From an uncultured Glaciecola sp. (GTDB lineage Bacteria; Pseudomonadota; Gammaproteobacteria; Enterobacterales; Alteromonadaceae), in assembly GCA_947496235.1 (NCBI GenBank), contig CANMCE010000023.1, positions 1 through 38,166 of the forward strand: a stretch of 38,166 nucleotides of DNA, written 5' to 3'. How positions within the stretch are numbered: the stretch's first letter is position 1; every line of letters starts with the position of its first letter. The position numbers were made by a program, and so were the translations under genes. The notes under the pieces were generated by a model. The model was not told where the DNA came from and did not search any database. It was given only the letters and a program-made list of their open reading frames with translations. Positions 9,118 to 17,425 of this stretch are shown one piece after another.

Positions 9118-9277
9118 AATAAAAACTTAAAAAAAATATTAAGGTTTGTAAATTAATGCCGATAGCTTGTTTGTAGGTCATAAAACCTTAACTGCTTCGA
9201 AAGAAGCTGACAGAGTTGTCGCAAGCTGTCTTGCGTACTGTGTCATTGATTTTTATTTAAGCAAACGGAGAAAATCC
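9118..9277 (+). promoter_or_regulatory. Structured leader of the major DUF4402 gene
   Basis: This 160-base gap contains two perfect hairpins: gcttc-GAAA-gaagc at 9194-9207, with a stable GNRA tetraloop, and cgcaag-ctgt-cttgcg at 9220-9235. Neither is followed by a T-run, so they are not terminators. They may stabilise or process the mRNA so that the last gene is expressed more than its neighbours. I see no clear promoter. Confidence 0.5.
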
Positions 9278-9889
9278 ATGTTCAAACGCAATCAATTATA
9301 TGTATCATTATTTGCGGCCGCTGCGGCTTTGGGTACGACTTCAGCAATGGCACAAGAGTCTGTAACCTCTAGTGCGTCAGTAGTAGTTCAAAACGCTTTT
9401 GACTTAGCTGAAGTAGCGCCTCTAGATTTCGGAACAGTTCGCGCAACCGTAGATTCAGACCCAACTGACGACACAACTAACGTAAGTGTTGCTAGTTTCG
9501 CTCTTTCACCAGCAGGTACAACTGGTTCAGTAGCAGTAGCTGGTGGTGCTACTACTGTAGCTCAACTAAGTGTAATCAGTTCAGGTACACCAGCAGAGTT
9601 CGCAATTACTAATGCTGCGCCATTTACTTCAATTACTTTAAACGCAGTTTCTGACTTCGATCTAGTTAACTCAGCTGCTGCTCCTGGTACTGCTGTATTC
9701 GGTGTAACTTCTGTAGTTTTCCGTGAAACAGGTGCAACTGCAAACGGCACTTCAGTAACTACTGACATCAACGGTGAAGCTGGCTTTACTTTAGGTGCAA
9801 CTTTAGAAACTGACGACGCAACTACTGCGCAAACAAACTATTCTGACGGTACTTACTCAGGTACTTTCGTAATGGAAGTGCAATACTAA
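9278..9889 (+). CDS. Major secreted DUF4402-family subunit (pilin-like)
   Basis: The start is set at 9278, where ATG follows a good Shine-Dalgarno (acggag) and opens a standard signal peptide (MFKRNQLYVSLFAAAAALG...AMA-Q). The mature protein of about 180 residues is rich in Ala, Thr, Val and Ser and predicted all-beta. It shows DUF4402 features: AEVAPLDFGTVRA near the start, a TLGATLET block, and the C-terminal SDGTYSGTFVMEVQY. Codons are strongly biased to GTA, GCT, ACT and TTC, unlike the upstream cluster genes, suggesting high expression. A terminator follows. It is probably the main structural subunit secreted by the chaperone and usher-like barrel, on family grounds and context. Confidence 0.75.
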   Translation: MFKRNQLYVSLFAAAAALGTTSAMAQESVTSSASVVVQNAFDLAEVAPLDFGTVRATVDSDPTDDTTNVSVASFALSPAGTTGSVAVAGGATTVAQLSVISSGTPAEFAITNAAPFTSITLNAVSDFDLVNSAAAPGTAVFGVTSVVFRETGATANGTSVTTDINGEAGFTLGATLETDDATTAQTNYSDGTYSGTFVMEVQY

Positions 9890-9935
9890 GAAGTTATGCA
9901 TTTAAACGTTTAAATGCGCGAAACGACGTCATTCG

Positions 9936-9962
9936 AAAGCCCGCAATAAAGCGGGCTTTTTT
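9936..9962 (+). terminator. Rho-independent terminator after the major subunit gene
   Basis: The stem aaagcccgc/gcgggcttt around a 6-base loop is followed by a T-run to 9962. It ends at the 3' end of the convergent sapF. A perfect 20-bp palindrome (gcatttaaac/gtttaaatgc) lies at 9898-9917 between the stop codon and this terminator. Confidence 0.9.
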
Positions 9963-10755
9963 ACATCTGACTAAAATGTTTTTCAACCAAATTAAAATGT
10001 GAATAAACCAGTTTTTGAGTCACCGCTTGTTGAGGGTTCGCAAATACTTCTTGAGTACTTCCTTCTTCGATGACTTTTCCTCTATCTACCACCAATACAC
10101 GATCACTGATATGCCGGACGATGCCGATATTGTGTGAAATAAACACAAAACCTAGGCCTAATTCTTTTTGCAATTTTAAAATCAAATTCACAGTTTGTGA
10201 ACGCACGGAAGGATCTAATGCGGCGAAAGGTTCATCTGCGACTATGATTTTTGGATCAAGAATCAAAGCTCGAGCCAAGGCCACCCGCTGTTGTTGACCA
10301 TCAGACAACATATGGCGATAAAAGTGGTAGTGTTCTCTAAGTAATCCAACCTGAACTAGGGTGCGTTCGATTTTTTCTCTACGTTGGTCAACCCCTAAAT
10401 CTGAGTTTATTTGCAAGGGTTTGTTTAAAATACTGCCAATGGAAAGTGCCGGATTTAACGAATTAACGCTATGTTGCAAAATCATGCGAACGGCGCGAGT
10501 CCGGAATTTTGAATTTTGTCCTATGTCGTCATCATCTAATATGACTATTTCACCTTTTTCAGGCTTAATAGCGCCAACCAATGCTTTGGCAATGAGTGAT
10601 TTCCCTGAACCATTATTCCCTACAATAGCAATGGTTTCACCGGCGTTTAAATGAAAACTGATAGGCCCTAAATGAAATTTTTGCTCAGGACTAAAAAAAC
10701 CACGCCGACTGACGTAAGTATATTCGATTGATTTTACGTCAAGTATTGGCTTCAC
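9961..10755 (-). CDS. sapF: Peptide ABC transporter ATP-binding protein SapF
   Basis: One of two ATPases of the Sap (sensitivity to antimicrobial peptides) importer of the dipeptide/oligopeptide family. The 264-residue protein has a Walker A GNNGSGKS (about residues 47-54), the ABC signature LSDGQQQRVALARAL (about 150-164) and Walker B IIVADEPFAALD with the catalytic Glu. The start is GTG at 10755, overlapping the sapD stop (GTGA). It is the last gene of the pspF-sapABCDF unit. Unlike its partner SapD it keeps all catalytic motifs, so it probably carries most of the ATP hydrolysis. Confidence 0.9.
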   Translation of the reverse strand: MKPILDVKSIEYTYVSRRGFFSPEQKFHLGPISFHLNAGETIAIVGNNGSGKSLIAKALVGAIKPEKGEIVILDDDDIGQNSKFRTRAVRMILQHSVNSLNPALSIGSILNKPLQINSDLGVDQRREKIERTLVQVGLLREHYHFYRHMLSDGQQQRVALARALILDPKIIVADEPFAALDPSVRSQTVNLILKLQKELGLGFVFISHNIGIVRHISDRVLVVDRGKVIEEGSTQEVFANPQQAVTQKLVYSHFNLVEKHFSQM

Positions 10756-11774
10756 AAATGCACCTCACGATCAGCCTTTTTCACATTAGGCAAATGTAAT
10801 GGAAAATGACAGCTGTAATAGTGTTCTTGAATATTTCGTGGAACAGGGGCAATAACACAATCTTTCTTAGCATTTGGGCAGCGCGGGCCTAATCGACAGC
10901 CAGTTGGCAAATGTTGAAGGGTTGGAATTGTGCCTTCAAGAGCCACCAATGGTGATTTTGGCGCTAACGACACCTGAAAGCTAGGCGCGCTGTCTAACAA
11001 AGCTTTGGTGTAAGGGTGAAGAGGGCGCTTTAATAAGGATTTTACTTTTCCTGACTCTACGGTTTGACCACAATAAAGAACTGTCATCGTATGGGACATA
11101 CTTGTGATAGCTAACAGATCATGACTCACAAATAAAATAGCTAATTTCTTGGTTTTGTTTAATTTGGTCAATAAACGCAATATTTGCGTTTTGGTGGTAC
11201 TTTCCATTCCGCGAGTAGAATCATCTGCGATCAAAATTTTCGGTTCAGAAGCCAAGGCCATAGCAATCATAATTTTTTGGCTAACGTCGGTCGGTATTTC
11301 GTGTGGATAGCTATCTAAATATCGCTGATGATTTTTAATACCGACTTTATGCAATAAAGAAATAGCAAGCTGCTCTCTTTGTTTACTGCGTTGCCAAAAC
11401 CATTTTTTATCGATTAGTTCTGGAGGAATACTTTCTTTGATTTGCTCTTTAATATTCACCGAAGGATCAAGAGCTGAGGTCGGCTCTTGAAAAACCACGG
11501 CGATTTCTCTTCGCATGACTTCTCTTCGTTTACTTCGAGACATGCCCAGTAAACTTTGCCCTTTATAATTGATTCGGTCAGCTTTAATTGACCAGTTGCT
11601 GGGCAAGGCACCGATTATGCTACGTACAATCAAGGATTTTCCTGAACCTGACTCGCCTACCAGTGCTCTAATTTCACCTTCATCCAATGTAAGACTTACT
11701 TTATCCAAGGCCTTGATAGATTCGTTGCCCGTATCAATGTATAAACTCAGATTTTTTATATCTAATAATGCCAT
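10752..11774 (-). CDS. sapD: Peptide ABC transporter ATP-binding protein SapD (degenerate ATPase site)
   Basis: The second ATPase of the Sap importer, 340 residues. Walker A GESGSGKS is intact (about residues 39-46). The signature region reads PTDVSQKIMIAMAL rather than LSGGQ, and the Walker B region reads ILIADDSTRGME, with Asp in place of the usual catalytic Glu. E. coli SapD also lacks a normal signature but keeps ADEPT. The C-terminal oligopeptide-transporter extension has the cysteine pattern GCRLGPRCPNAKKDC...C (about 291-331), as in DppD/OppD, where such cysteines bind an Fe-S cluster. The start overlaps the sapC stop (TAATG) and the stop overlaps sapF. Confidence 0.9.
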   Translation of the reverse strand: MALLDIKNLSLYIDTGNESIKALDKVSLTLDEGEIRALVGESGSGKSLIVRSIIGALPSNWSIKADRINYKGQSLLGMSRSKRREVMRREIAVVFQEPTSALDPSVNIKEQIKESIPPELIDKKWFWQRSKQREQLAISLLHKVGIKNHQRYLDSYPHEIPTDVSQKIMIAMALASEPKILIADDSTRGMESTTKTQILRLLTKLNKTKKLAILFVSHDLLAITSMSHTMTVLYCGQTVESGKVKSLLKRPLHPYTKALLDSAPSFQVSLAPKSPLVALEGTIPTLQHLPTGCRLGPRCPNAKKDCVIAPVPRNIQEHYYSCHFPLHLPNVKKADREVHL

Positions 11775-12667
11775 TAGTGAGATAACCTGTTTCTTAAGGC
11801 AGAACGTAGGCCTTCACCCACAATATTAACGCTTAACACCATAAGTAAAATGAAAAAACCAGGAAGCGCCACTAACCAAGTAGCTACATAGGCAACATCT
11901 AAGCTTTGCGACAGCATTTGACCAAGTTCGATAAAATTACTCTGCGCACCTAAATTGAGAAAGCCAAGTGCTGATATGTCTATAATTGCAATAGACAGGG
12001 CTAATGACGCTTGGACAACAATAAGCTCAACCATACCTGGTAGTATTGAGTGAGTGAATATTTGTAATGGCCGAGCACCGTCTAGCTTGTCGAGCAAAAC
12101 ATATTCTTTTTGCAGTTCACTTTTGACAAAGGTACGAGTCTGGTGCACAAATTGAGGAATAAGCGCAAGCGTGATGGCTAACATGCTATTGACTAAACCA
12201 GTGCCAAGAATTGCCACAATAATTATGGCAATGAGTAAAGTGGGAATCGACATTATGCTATCAAATAGATGATTCACAACGCTCGATTTGACACCGCTTA
12301 ATAGTCCAGCAATCGCGCCCAAACTCACCCCTACAACAACCGCGACTATGACCACTAACAAACTGCTACCAAAGGTTATTTGACTTGCGTACAGCAATCT
12401 GGATAACACATCTCTGCCTAAACCATCGGTCCCTAAAATATGTACCACAGTACCGTTAGGTTCCCATGCAGGGGGCAATAATATGGCATTGGTATTTTGT
12501 AAATCTGGGTCGAAAGGCGCTAAAAGTGGACCAATTAACGCAATAGTAAAGAAACTTAGCAGCAGTATAAAACCTATCAAAGCAATGTGGGATCGTCTAA
12601 ATTCAATCCACACATGCATAAGTGGAGAAGGGTAGTATTCTTCTTGGTAGTGACTAAAACGTTGCAT
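11774..12667 (-). CDS. sapC: Peptide ABC transporter permease SapC
   Basis: An inner-membrane permease of 297 residues, like E. coli SapC and DppC. It has an N-terminal membrane helix (about 29-52), the LAPFDPDLQN segment common to DppC-type permeases, the GTDGLGRDVLSRLLYASQ motif (about 79-96), and a BPD_transp_1 domain with about five further helices. The EAA-type cytoplasmic loop, which contacts the ATPases, is around LDGARPLQIFTHSILPG. It overlaps sapB by 14 bases and touches sapD, so it is translationally coupled in the operon. Confidence 0.9.
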   Translation of the reverse strand: MQRFSHYQEEYYPSPLMHVWIEFRRSHIALIGFILLLSFFTIALIGPLLAPFDPDLQNTNAILLPPAWEPNGTVVHILGTDGLGRDVLSRLLYASQITFGSSLLVVIVAVVVGVSLGAIAGLLSGVKSSVVNHLFDSIMSIPTLLIAIIIVAILGTGLVNSMLAITLALIPQFVHQTRTFVKSELQKEYVLLDKLDGARPLQIFTHSILPGMVELIVVQASLALSIAIIDISALGFLNLGAQSNFIELGQMLSQSLDVAYVATWLVALPGFFILLMVLSVNIVGEGLRSALRNRLSH

Positions 12668-13685
12668 GCTCTACCTTCTCTCTCGTTGGGTCTATGGCTC
12701 GAGTTAAAAACTCTGTTGAAATAGTAAGTATCATTACCACAATAGAAACGGCTAACATACCTATTCTAATGGCAGGATAATCGTGTTGGTAAATTGCTTC
12801 AATTAACCATTTACCAATGCCCGGCCAAGAAAAAATTGTTTCCACAATCATTACATTAGTGATTAAGGTGGATACTTGCAACGCCAAAATGGGCAAAATA
12901 GGAATTAGCGCGTTTTTAAATCCGTGTTTTAAAAATATTTGCCAAGGACTGAAGCCTCGGCTTTTGGCCGCAATAATATACGATTTTTCCATCACATCCA
13001 TTATGCTGCGCCGAACAAAACGGGCAAACAAAGCTGTCGTCACTACAGATACTGCTAGTGTTGGCAATATAAGGTGGCGAAAGGCATCTTTGTATGCAGC
13101 AGATTTGTCTTCGATATCTGACAAAGCAATGTCAATTAACACAAACCCAGTGACTGAAGGAAGATCATACAGTAAATCTAATCTTCCTGAGGTTGGAAGC
13201 CAATTTAATTGAAGGCAAAAAACCGTTATGAATATTAGCGCAATCCAAAATACGGGAAAACTATAGCCTACGATAGAAAAAGTTACTATGGGAAAATCAA
13301 ACCCTTTATGATGGCGCAGCCCACCAATAAAACCGAGTGGAATTCCCACTAAAATAGAAAACAAAAGAGCATACACAACCAGTTCAATTGTCGCCGGGAA
13401 AAATAGAGCTACTTCAGTTTTTAAGCTTTGTTGAGTGGCAGTACTCACACCCCAATTTCCAGAGAACAAGTTCTCTATATAAAACACAAACTGGTGAAAA
13501 ATAGATTTGTCTAACTTAAAGGCTATTTCCAGCGCTTCTCGTTGTTGCTGAGTTTCTGGGGTAATACCGGTGATATTAGTAAGTAAGTCACCAGGAAATA
13601 AATAAGGAAGAAAAAACGAAAATACCAGCAACACAAATACTGTCAGCACGATTAAATTGATATAACGGATACTCAATTTAATCAT
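12654..13685 (-). CDS. sapB: Peptide ABC transporter permease SapB
   Basis: The partner permease, 343 residues, like SapB/DppB. It has an N-terminal membrane helix (about 9-32), a periplasmic stretch with FKLDKSIFHQFVFYIENLFSGNWGVS, and a BPD_transp_1 domain (about 95-340). The EAA loop lies at AKSRGFSPWQIFLKHGFKNALIP (about 239-261) and the helix IVETIFSWPGIGKWL near 286-300 is typical of DppB proteins. It overlaps sapA by 8 bases and sapC by 14. It is slightly longer than E. coli SapB (about 321 residues), with extra sequence near 165-200. Confidence 0.9.
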   Translation of the reverse strand: MIKLSIRYINLIVLTVFVLLVFSFFLPYLFPGDLLTNITGITPETQQQREALEIAFKLDKSIFHQFVFYIENLFSGNWGVSTATQQSLKTEVALFFPATIELVVYALLFSILVGIPLGFIGGLRHHKGFDFPIVTFSIVGYSFPVFWIALIFITVFCLQLNWLPTSGRLDLLYDLPSVTGFVLIDIALSDIEDKSAAYKDAFRHLILPTLAVSVVTTALFARFVRRSIMDVMEKSYIIAAKSRGFSPWQIFLKHGFKNALIPILPILALQVSTLITNVMIVETIFSWPGIGKWLIEAIYQHDYPAIRIGMLAVSIVVMILTISTEFLTRAIDPTREKVEHATF

Positions 13686-15333
13686 TACGCACCTCTGCTT
13701 CCTGTATCGCTTGGATGCGTTTTACTCGTTCAAAACTAATACCACCAAAAGGGTTTATTTCCATTCCAGTAATATCTGCTCTTGTCGCTTGATATTGATA
13801 AGCGTGGGCAATAGGCATTAAAGGGAACTGTTCAAAGATTAATAAGTTTGCTTTGTGGTAAATAGCTCTACGTTTTTCTATGTCATCCGTCAATAAGGCT
13901 TGTTCAATTAACGCGTCGTAATCCTTATTACACCAAAGTGCTCTGTTTGTGCCTGAAGGTATGGCATCGCAGGTAAGTAAAGGGCGGTAAAAGTTGTCTG
14001 GATCGCCATTGTCAGCTTTCCAACCTATAAGTACGGAATCGTGAAAACCATTGGTTAAATTCTGGCGAAATAAATTCCAATCTTGGCTAACAATGTTTAC
14101 TTCAATGCCGACATCTTCCAAATATCGTTTAATTAATTGTGCCATTTTCAACGCGTTAGGGTTGTATGCTCGTTGAACCGGCATGGCCCAAATATCCATG
14201 GTAAAGTTTGCTGGTAACCCAACTTCAGTAAGGATTTCTCGGGCTCTAACTGGGTTGTAGCCTAATTCGCGAGCGCCAGATTCGTATGCCCAAGAGGTTG
14301 AGGGTACTATACTCTTAGCTCTAGTCGCTTGGCCTAAATAAACAGCATCTATTAGTGAGGTTTTATCAACCGCCAAGGCTAATGCTTTTCTCACTTCTGG
14401 GTTGTCAAACGGAGGTTTACTTGTATTAAATGCCCAATAACCTATGTTTAATCCAGGCTCTTCGTACAGGCTTAAATCTTCTCTTTCTTCGATCACAACC
14501 AAATCGTTTTGCGACGGAAAAGCAACTGCATCACATTCACCGGTGATAAGTTTAGCCATGCGTAAAGAACTACGTTGAGTGATATCGAAAATCAGCTGGT
14601 CTATCCCTTGAGACGGTCGAAAATAAGATTCGTGGCGCTGGTATCGGATAAACTGATTTTGCCGAAACTGAACAAATTTAAAAGGGCCGGTACCTACAGG
14701 GTATCGATCAAGCCTACTTGGACTGCCTTCTGCCAACAACTTCATGGCATATTCGGCGGAAAGCATCACTGAGAAGTCAGTAGCTAAATTGGCTAAAAAC
14801 GAGCTGTCTGGACTATCTAAGGTTATTTCTACTCTATAACCATTAATGCGTCTTACTTCTTTAATGGTATCGGCCAAGCCTAAGCTATCAAAATAAGGGT
14901 AACTTCCACCATTTACATGGTGATAAGGATGAGATTCATTTTTCCATCGTTCAATACTGAAAATAACATCATCAGCATTAAAAGAACGTGATGGGGTAAA
15001 ATAGGCAGTAGTATGAAACTCTACGCCTCTTCTGAGTTGAAAGGTGTAAGTTAAACCATCATCACTGACTAACCAACTACTTGCCAAGCCAGGTTCAATA
15101 CGACCATTTTCCGGATTGAATTCTAATAAACGATCGTAAATTTGATGAGCTGTTGCGTCAGCAGTGGTACTTGAAGTATCTAATTGAGGGTTAAAGGTTG
15201 ATGGATTACTTTCCGAACAATAAACCACAGCATTTTTTATATGTTGAATATCACGCTTTTCACAGGCCGCTAGACAACCGCAAAGTAGTAACGCGATGAG
15301 AATTCTACTCAAGTTTGCCAGATAAGATTTCAT
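13678..15333 (-). CDS. sapA: Peptide-binding lipoprotein SapA (SBP_bac_5 family)
   Basis: The substrate-binding component of the Sap importer. I choose ATG at 15333 (551 residues); a TTG seven codons upstream would extend into pspF. The signal peptide ends in the lipobox LAAC, so this copy should be a lipoprotein, whereas enterobacterial SapA is soluble and periplasmic. The body is a cluster C binding protein: YCSESNPSTFNPQLDTSS near the mature N-terminus, then the LAVDKTSLIDAVYLGQA region and LLTCDAIPSGTNRALWCNKDYD near the C-terminus, typical of the DppA/SapA family. It starts one base after the pspF stop, so translation is probably coupled. Confidence 0.88.
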   Translation of the reverse strand: MKSYLANLSRILIALLLCGCLAACEKRDIQHIKNAVVYCSESNPSTFNPQLDTSSTTADATAHQIYDRLLEFNPENGRIEPGLASSWLVSDDGLTYTFQLRRGVEFHTTAYFTPSRSFNADDVIFSIERWKNESHPYHHVNGGSYPYFDSLGLADTIKEVRRINGYRVEITLDSPDSSFLANLATDFSVMLSAEYAMKLLAEGSPSRLDRYPVGTGPFKFVQFRQNQFIRYQRHESYFRPSQGIDQLIFDITQRSSLRMAKLITGECDAVAFPSQNDLVVIEEREDLSLYEEPGLNIGYWAFNTSKPPFDNPEVRKALALAVDKTSLIDAVYLGQATRAKSIVPSTSWAYESGARELGYNPVRAREILTEVGLPANFTMDIWAMPVQRAYNPNALKMAQLIKRYLEDVGIEVNIVSQDWNLFRQNLTNGFHDSVLIGWKADNGDPDNFYRPLLTCDAIPSGTNRALWCNKDYDALIEQALLTDDIEKRRAIYHKANLLIFEQFPLMPIAHAYQYQATRADITGMEINPFGGISFERVKRIQAIQEAEVRND

Positions 15334-15334
15334 G

Positions 15335-16444
15335 CTAAATGCTATTGTTATCAAGTAAGTTATATTTTTTTAAATAGCCTCTAAGTTGATGATACGTCAA
15401 AGATAACTTTTCTGCAGTTTTTTTCTGATTGAATTGAGATTCAGACAAGGCTTTTTTTATCATATCAATTTCATAGTCTTGCGCTGCTTGTTTTAAATCG
15501 ATAGGCCATTCTATTAAATTACTAATAACAGATAGCTTGTCATTATCTTCCTGAGTACTTTCAGTCTTTTCTGCTGCAGGTTTTGCAACTCTAGTTTCTT
15601 GCGTTTCAGCCTTATTGTCCGACGTGGCTTGAGGTGCGGCTGCCTTAATGCGTTGCTGAGGTCTAAATTTAGATTCAAAAGGGTCTAACACTATATCATG
15701 CACAGGTAGGTGGGGTGAGTTTCGATATACCGCACGCTCAACTACGTTTTTTAATTCTCGGATATTACCAGGCCAATGGTAATCCATGAGTGTTTGAGTG
15801 GCTTTTTTGCTAAATCCGCTAAAAAATTCGAGTTCTAATTCTCGCGCCATATTAATTGCGAAATGTTCTGCCAGCGTCATTATATCCTCACGACGCTCTC
15901 GAAGAGGTGGAACTGTAACTACATCAAATGCTAAACGGTCCAGCAAATCCGCTCTAAATTCACCGGCTTCAGCCAAACTCGGCAAATCTTCGTTAGTTGC
16001 TGCAATTAACCTAACATCTACTTTAATTGTACGGGTGCCGCCAACGCGTTCAAATTCACCATATTCAATGACGCGAAGTAACTTTTCTTGAATTAAAGCT
16101 GAGGTGTTTGCTAGTTCATCTAAAAAAAGTGTACCTTCATGGGCATATTCAAAGCGACCTTCTTTGCGCTTACCAGCGCCAGTAAACGCACCTGCTTCAT
16201 AGCCAAATAGTTCACTTTCCAATAAGTTATCATTTAAGGCTGCGCAATTGAGTTTAACGTAATTTTGCTCCCATCGAGTTGATAAGTAATGCAGTCGAGC
16301 AGCAATAAGCTCTTTACCAGTTCCACGTTCGCCGATAACTAGAACGGGCTTATTAAGAGGGGCAAGTTGAGAAATTTGTTCAAGTATTTCTAGAAAGCTG
16401 TTAGCTTCACCAATAAGGTTGTCACTTTTTGAAAACCTACTCAC
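15335..16444 (-). CDS. pspF: Phage shock protein operon activator PspF (sigma-54 dependent)
   Basis: A bacterial enhancer-binding protein without an N-terminal sensor domain, which activates pspABC and is held inactive by PspA. The 369-residue protein starts directly with the AAA+ domain. Walker A is GERGTGKE (about 37-44), the sigma-54 loop is GAFTGA (about 85-90), Walker B is GTLFLDEL, and WPGNIREL follows. A Fis-type helix-turn-helix lies at the C-terminus (QKKTAEKLSLTYHQLRGYL). It is longer than E. coli PspF (325) because of an Ala/Lys/Glu/Thr-rich linker (about 263-312) before the DNA-binding domain. It is divergent from pspA and leads the sap operon, with its stop 1 base before sapA. 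Confidence 0.93.
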   Translation of the reverse strand: MSRFSKSDNLIGEANSFLEILEQISQLAPLNKPVLVIGERGTGKELIAARLHYLSTRWEQNYVKLNCAALNDNLLESELFGYEAGAFTGAGKRKEGRFEYAHEGTLFLDELANTSALIQEKLLRVIEYGEFERVGGTRTIKVDVRLIAATNEDLPSLAEAGEFRADLLDRLAFDVVTVPPLRERREDIMTLAEHFAINMARELELEFFSGFSKKATQTLMDYHWPGNIRELKNVVERAVYRNSPHLPVHDIVLDPFESKFRPQQRIKAAAPQATSDNKAETQETRVAKPAAEKTESTQEDNDKLSVISNLIEWPIDLKQAAQDYEIDMIKKALSESQFNQKKTAEKLSLTYHQLRGYLKKYNLLDNNSI

Positions 16445-16572
16445 TGAGGATTTCCTTAACAGTTGGTCAAATTCACTAAAATCTAGTCTACTTCAAAATA
16501 AAATCCTAAGCCAGTTATATTTCGATTGGCAAAATAAGTATTAAAAACAACTAGATAGTATTTAATTAAAAA

Positions 16573-16589
16573 CTGGCAAGCTACTTGTA
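16573..16589 (+). promoter_or_regulatory. Sigma-54 promoter of pspABC
   Basis: The sequence ctggcaag-ctac-ttgta matches YTGGCACG-N4-TTGCW with GG at 16575-16576 and GT instead of GC at the -12 position. A start near 16600 gives a leader of about 50 bases. It lies in the 204-base region between the divergent pspF and pspA, where PspF sites would lie upstream (16445-16570). The adjacent pspF and the family's known sigma-54 dependence strongly support it. Confidence 0.8.
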
Positions 16590-16648
16590 TAGTGTTAGTA
16601 AGTCATTAACCCCGACGATGGGATTTATAAATAACTGAGGTAACAATT

Positions 16649-17356
16649 ATGGGAATCTTTTCACGTTTTACCGATATCATCAATTCGAATATCAACGCGA
16701 TTTTAGATAAGGCCGAAGATCCAGAAAAAATGGTGCGTCTAATCATTCAAGAAATGGAAGATACTTTGGTCGAGGTGCGCAGTGCTTCAGCTAAAACAAT
16801 AGCGAGCAAAAAAGATGTTTCGCATCAGATTAACAAATATGTGCAGGAAGCTGCAGATTGGGAAGGTAAAGCAGAGTTGGCGATCAGTAAGGATCGTGAA
16901 GATTTAGCTAGAGCTGCTTTGCAAGAGAAACAAAAAGCCAATGATGCTGCTGATGCTTTGAAAGAAGAATTAGCACTTATTGAAGACGAATTAAGTAAAC
17001 TACAAAACGAAACGGCACAGCTTCAAGAAAAATTGGCCGATGCCAAAAGCCGTCAGAAGACCATTATTATGCGTCAGAAGACAGTGAGCTCAAGACTCCA
17101 AGTAAAAAAGCGCTTGGACTCTTCAGCCGTCGATGCAGCTATGGGACGCTTTGAGCAGTTTGAACGCAAAATCGATGACTTAGAGTCACAAGTCGAAGCT
17201 TATGACTTAGGTAAGAAGTCACTTAAGGACGAATTTGCAGACTTAGAATCAGATGGTAAAATTGATGATGAGTTGGCTGCTTTGAAAAAGAAAATGCAGG
17301 GTAAGAGTGGGTCAGCTTCAGTTTCTGAAGTTAAGCCAAAAAGTAAAAAGGCTTAG
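16649..17356 (+). CDS. pspA: Phage shock protein A (PspA)
   Basis: A peripheral inner-membrane protein of the PspA/IM30/ESCRT-III family that stabilises damaged membrane and inhibits PspF in unstressed cells. The 235-residue product begins with the amphipathic helix MGIFSRFTDIINSNINAILDKAEDPEKMVRL, then long coiled coils (about 30-215), and ends in a short Ser/Lys-rich tail absent from the 222-residue E. coli protein. A good ribosome-binding site (ctgaggtaac) precedes the ATG. It is first in pspABC, downstream of the sigma-54 promoter. Confidence 0.96.
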   Translation: MGIFSRFTDIINSNINAILDKAEDPEKMVRLIIQEMEDTLVEVRSASAKTIASKKDVSHQINKYVQEAADWEGKAELAISKDREDLARAALQEKQKANDAADALKEELALIEDELSKLQNETAQLQEKLADAKSRQKTIIMRQKTVSSRLQVKKRLDSSAVDAAMGRFEQFERKIDDLESQVEAYDLGKKSLKDEFADLESDGKIDDELAALKKKMQGKSGSASVSEVKPKSKKA

Positions 17357-17369
17357 TTGATTGAGACTC

Positions 17370-17396
17370 AGCGAGCTTTTAAAGAAAAAGCTCGCT
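17370..17396 (+). other. Hairpin between pspA and pspB
   Basis: A perfect 11-bp stem, agcgagctttt/aaaagctcgct, with the 5-base loop aaaga lies 14 bases after the pspA stop. No T-run follows. It may protect the 3' end of a pspA-only message or slow transcription into pspB, giving more PspA than PspB and PspC. Confidence 0.6.
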
Positions 17397-17425
17397 CCTT
17401 GTAATAAATTGATTGGAGACAGCAA

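Noticed and set aside
9167-9277. N-terminal extension of the major DUF4402 protein from an upstream start
   Set aside because: The extension would place 37 residues before a perfect signal peptide, and a good ribosome-binding site precedes the ATG at 9278.
15334-15354. TTG start for sapA inside pspF
   Set aside because: The ATG at 15333 gives a normal lipoprotein signal peptide and lies one base after the pspF stop.
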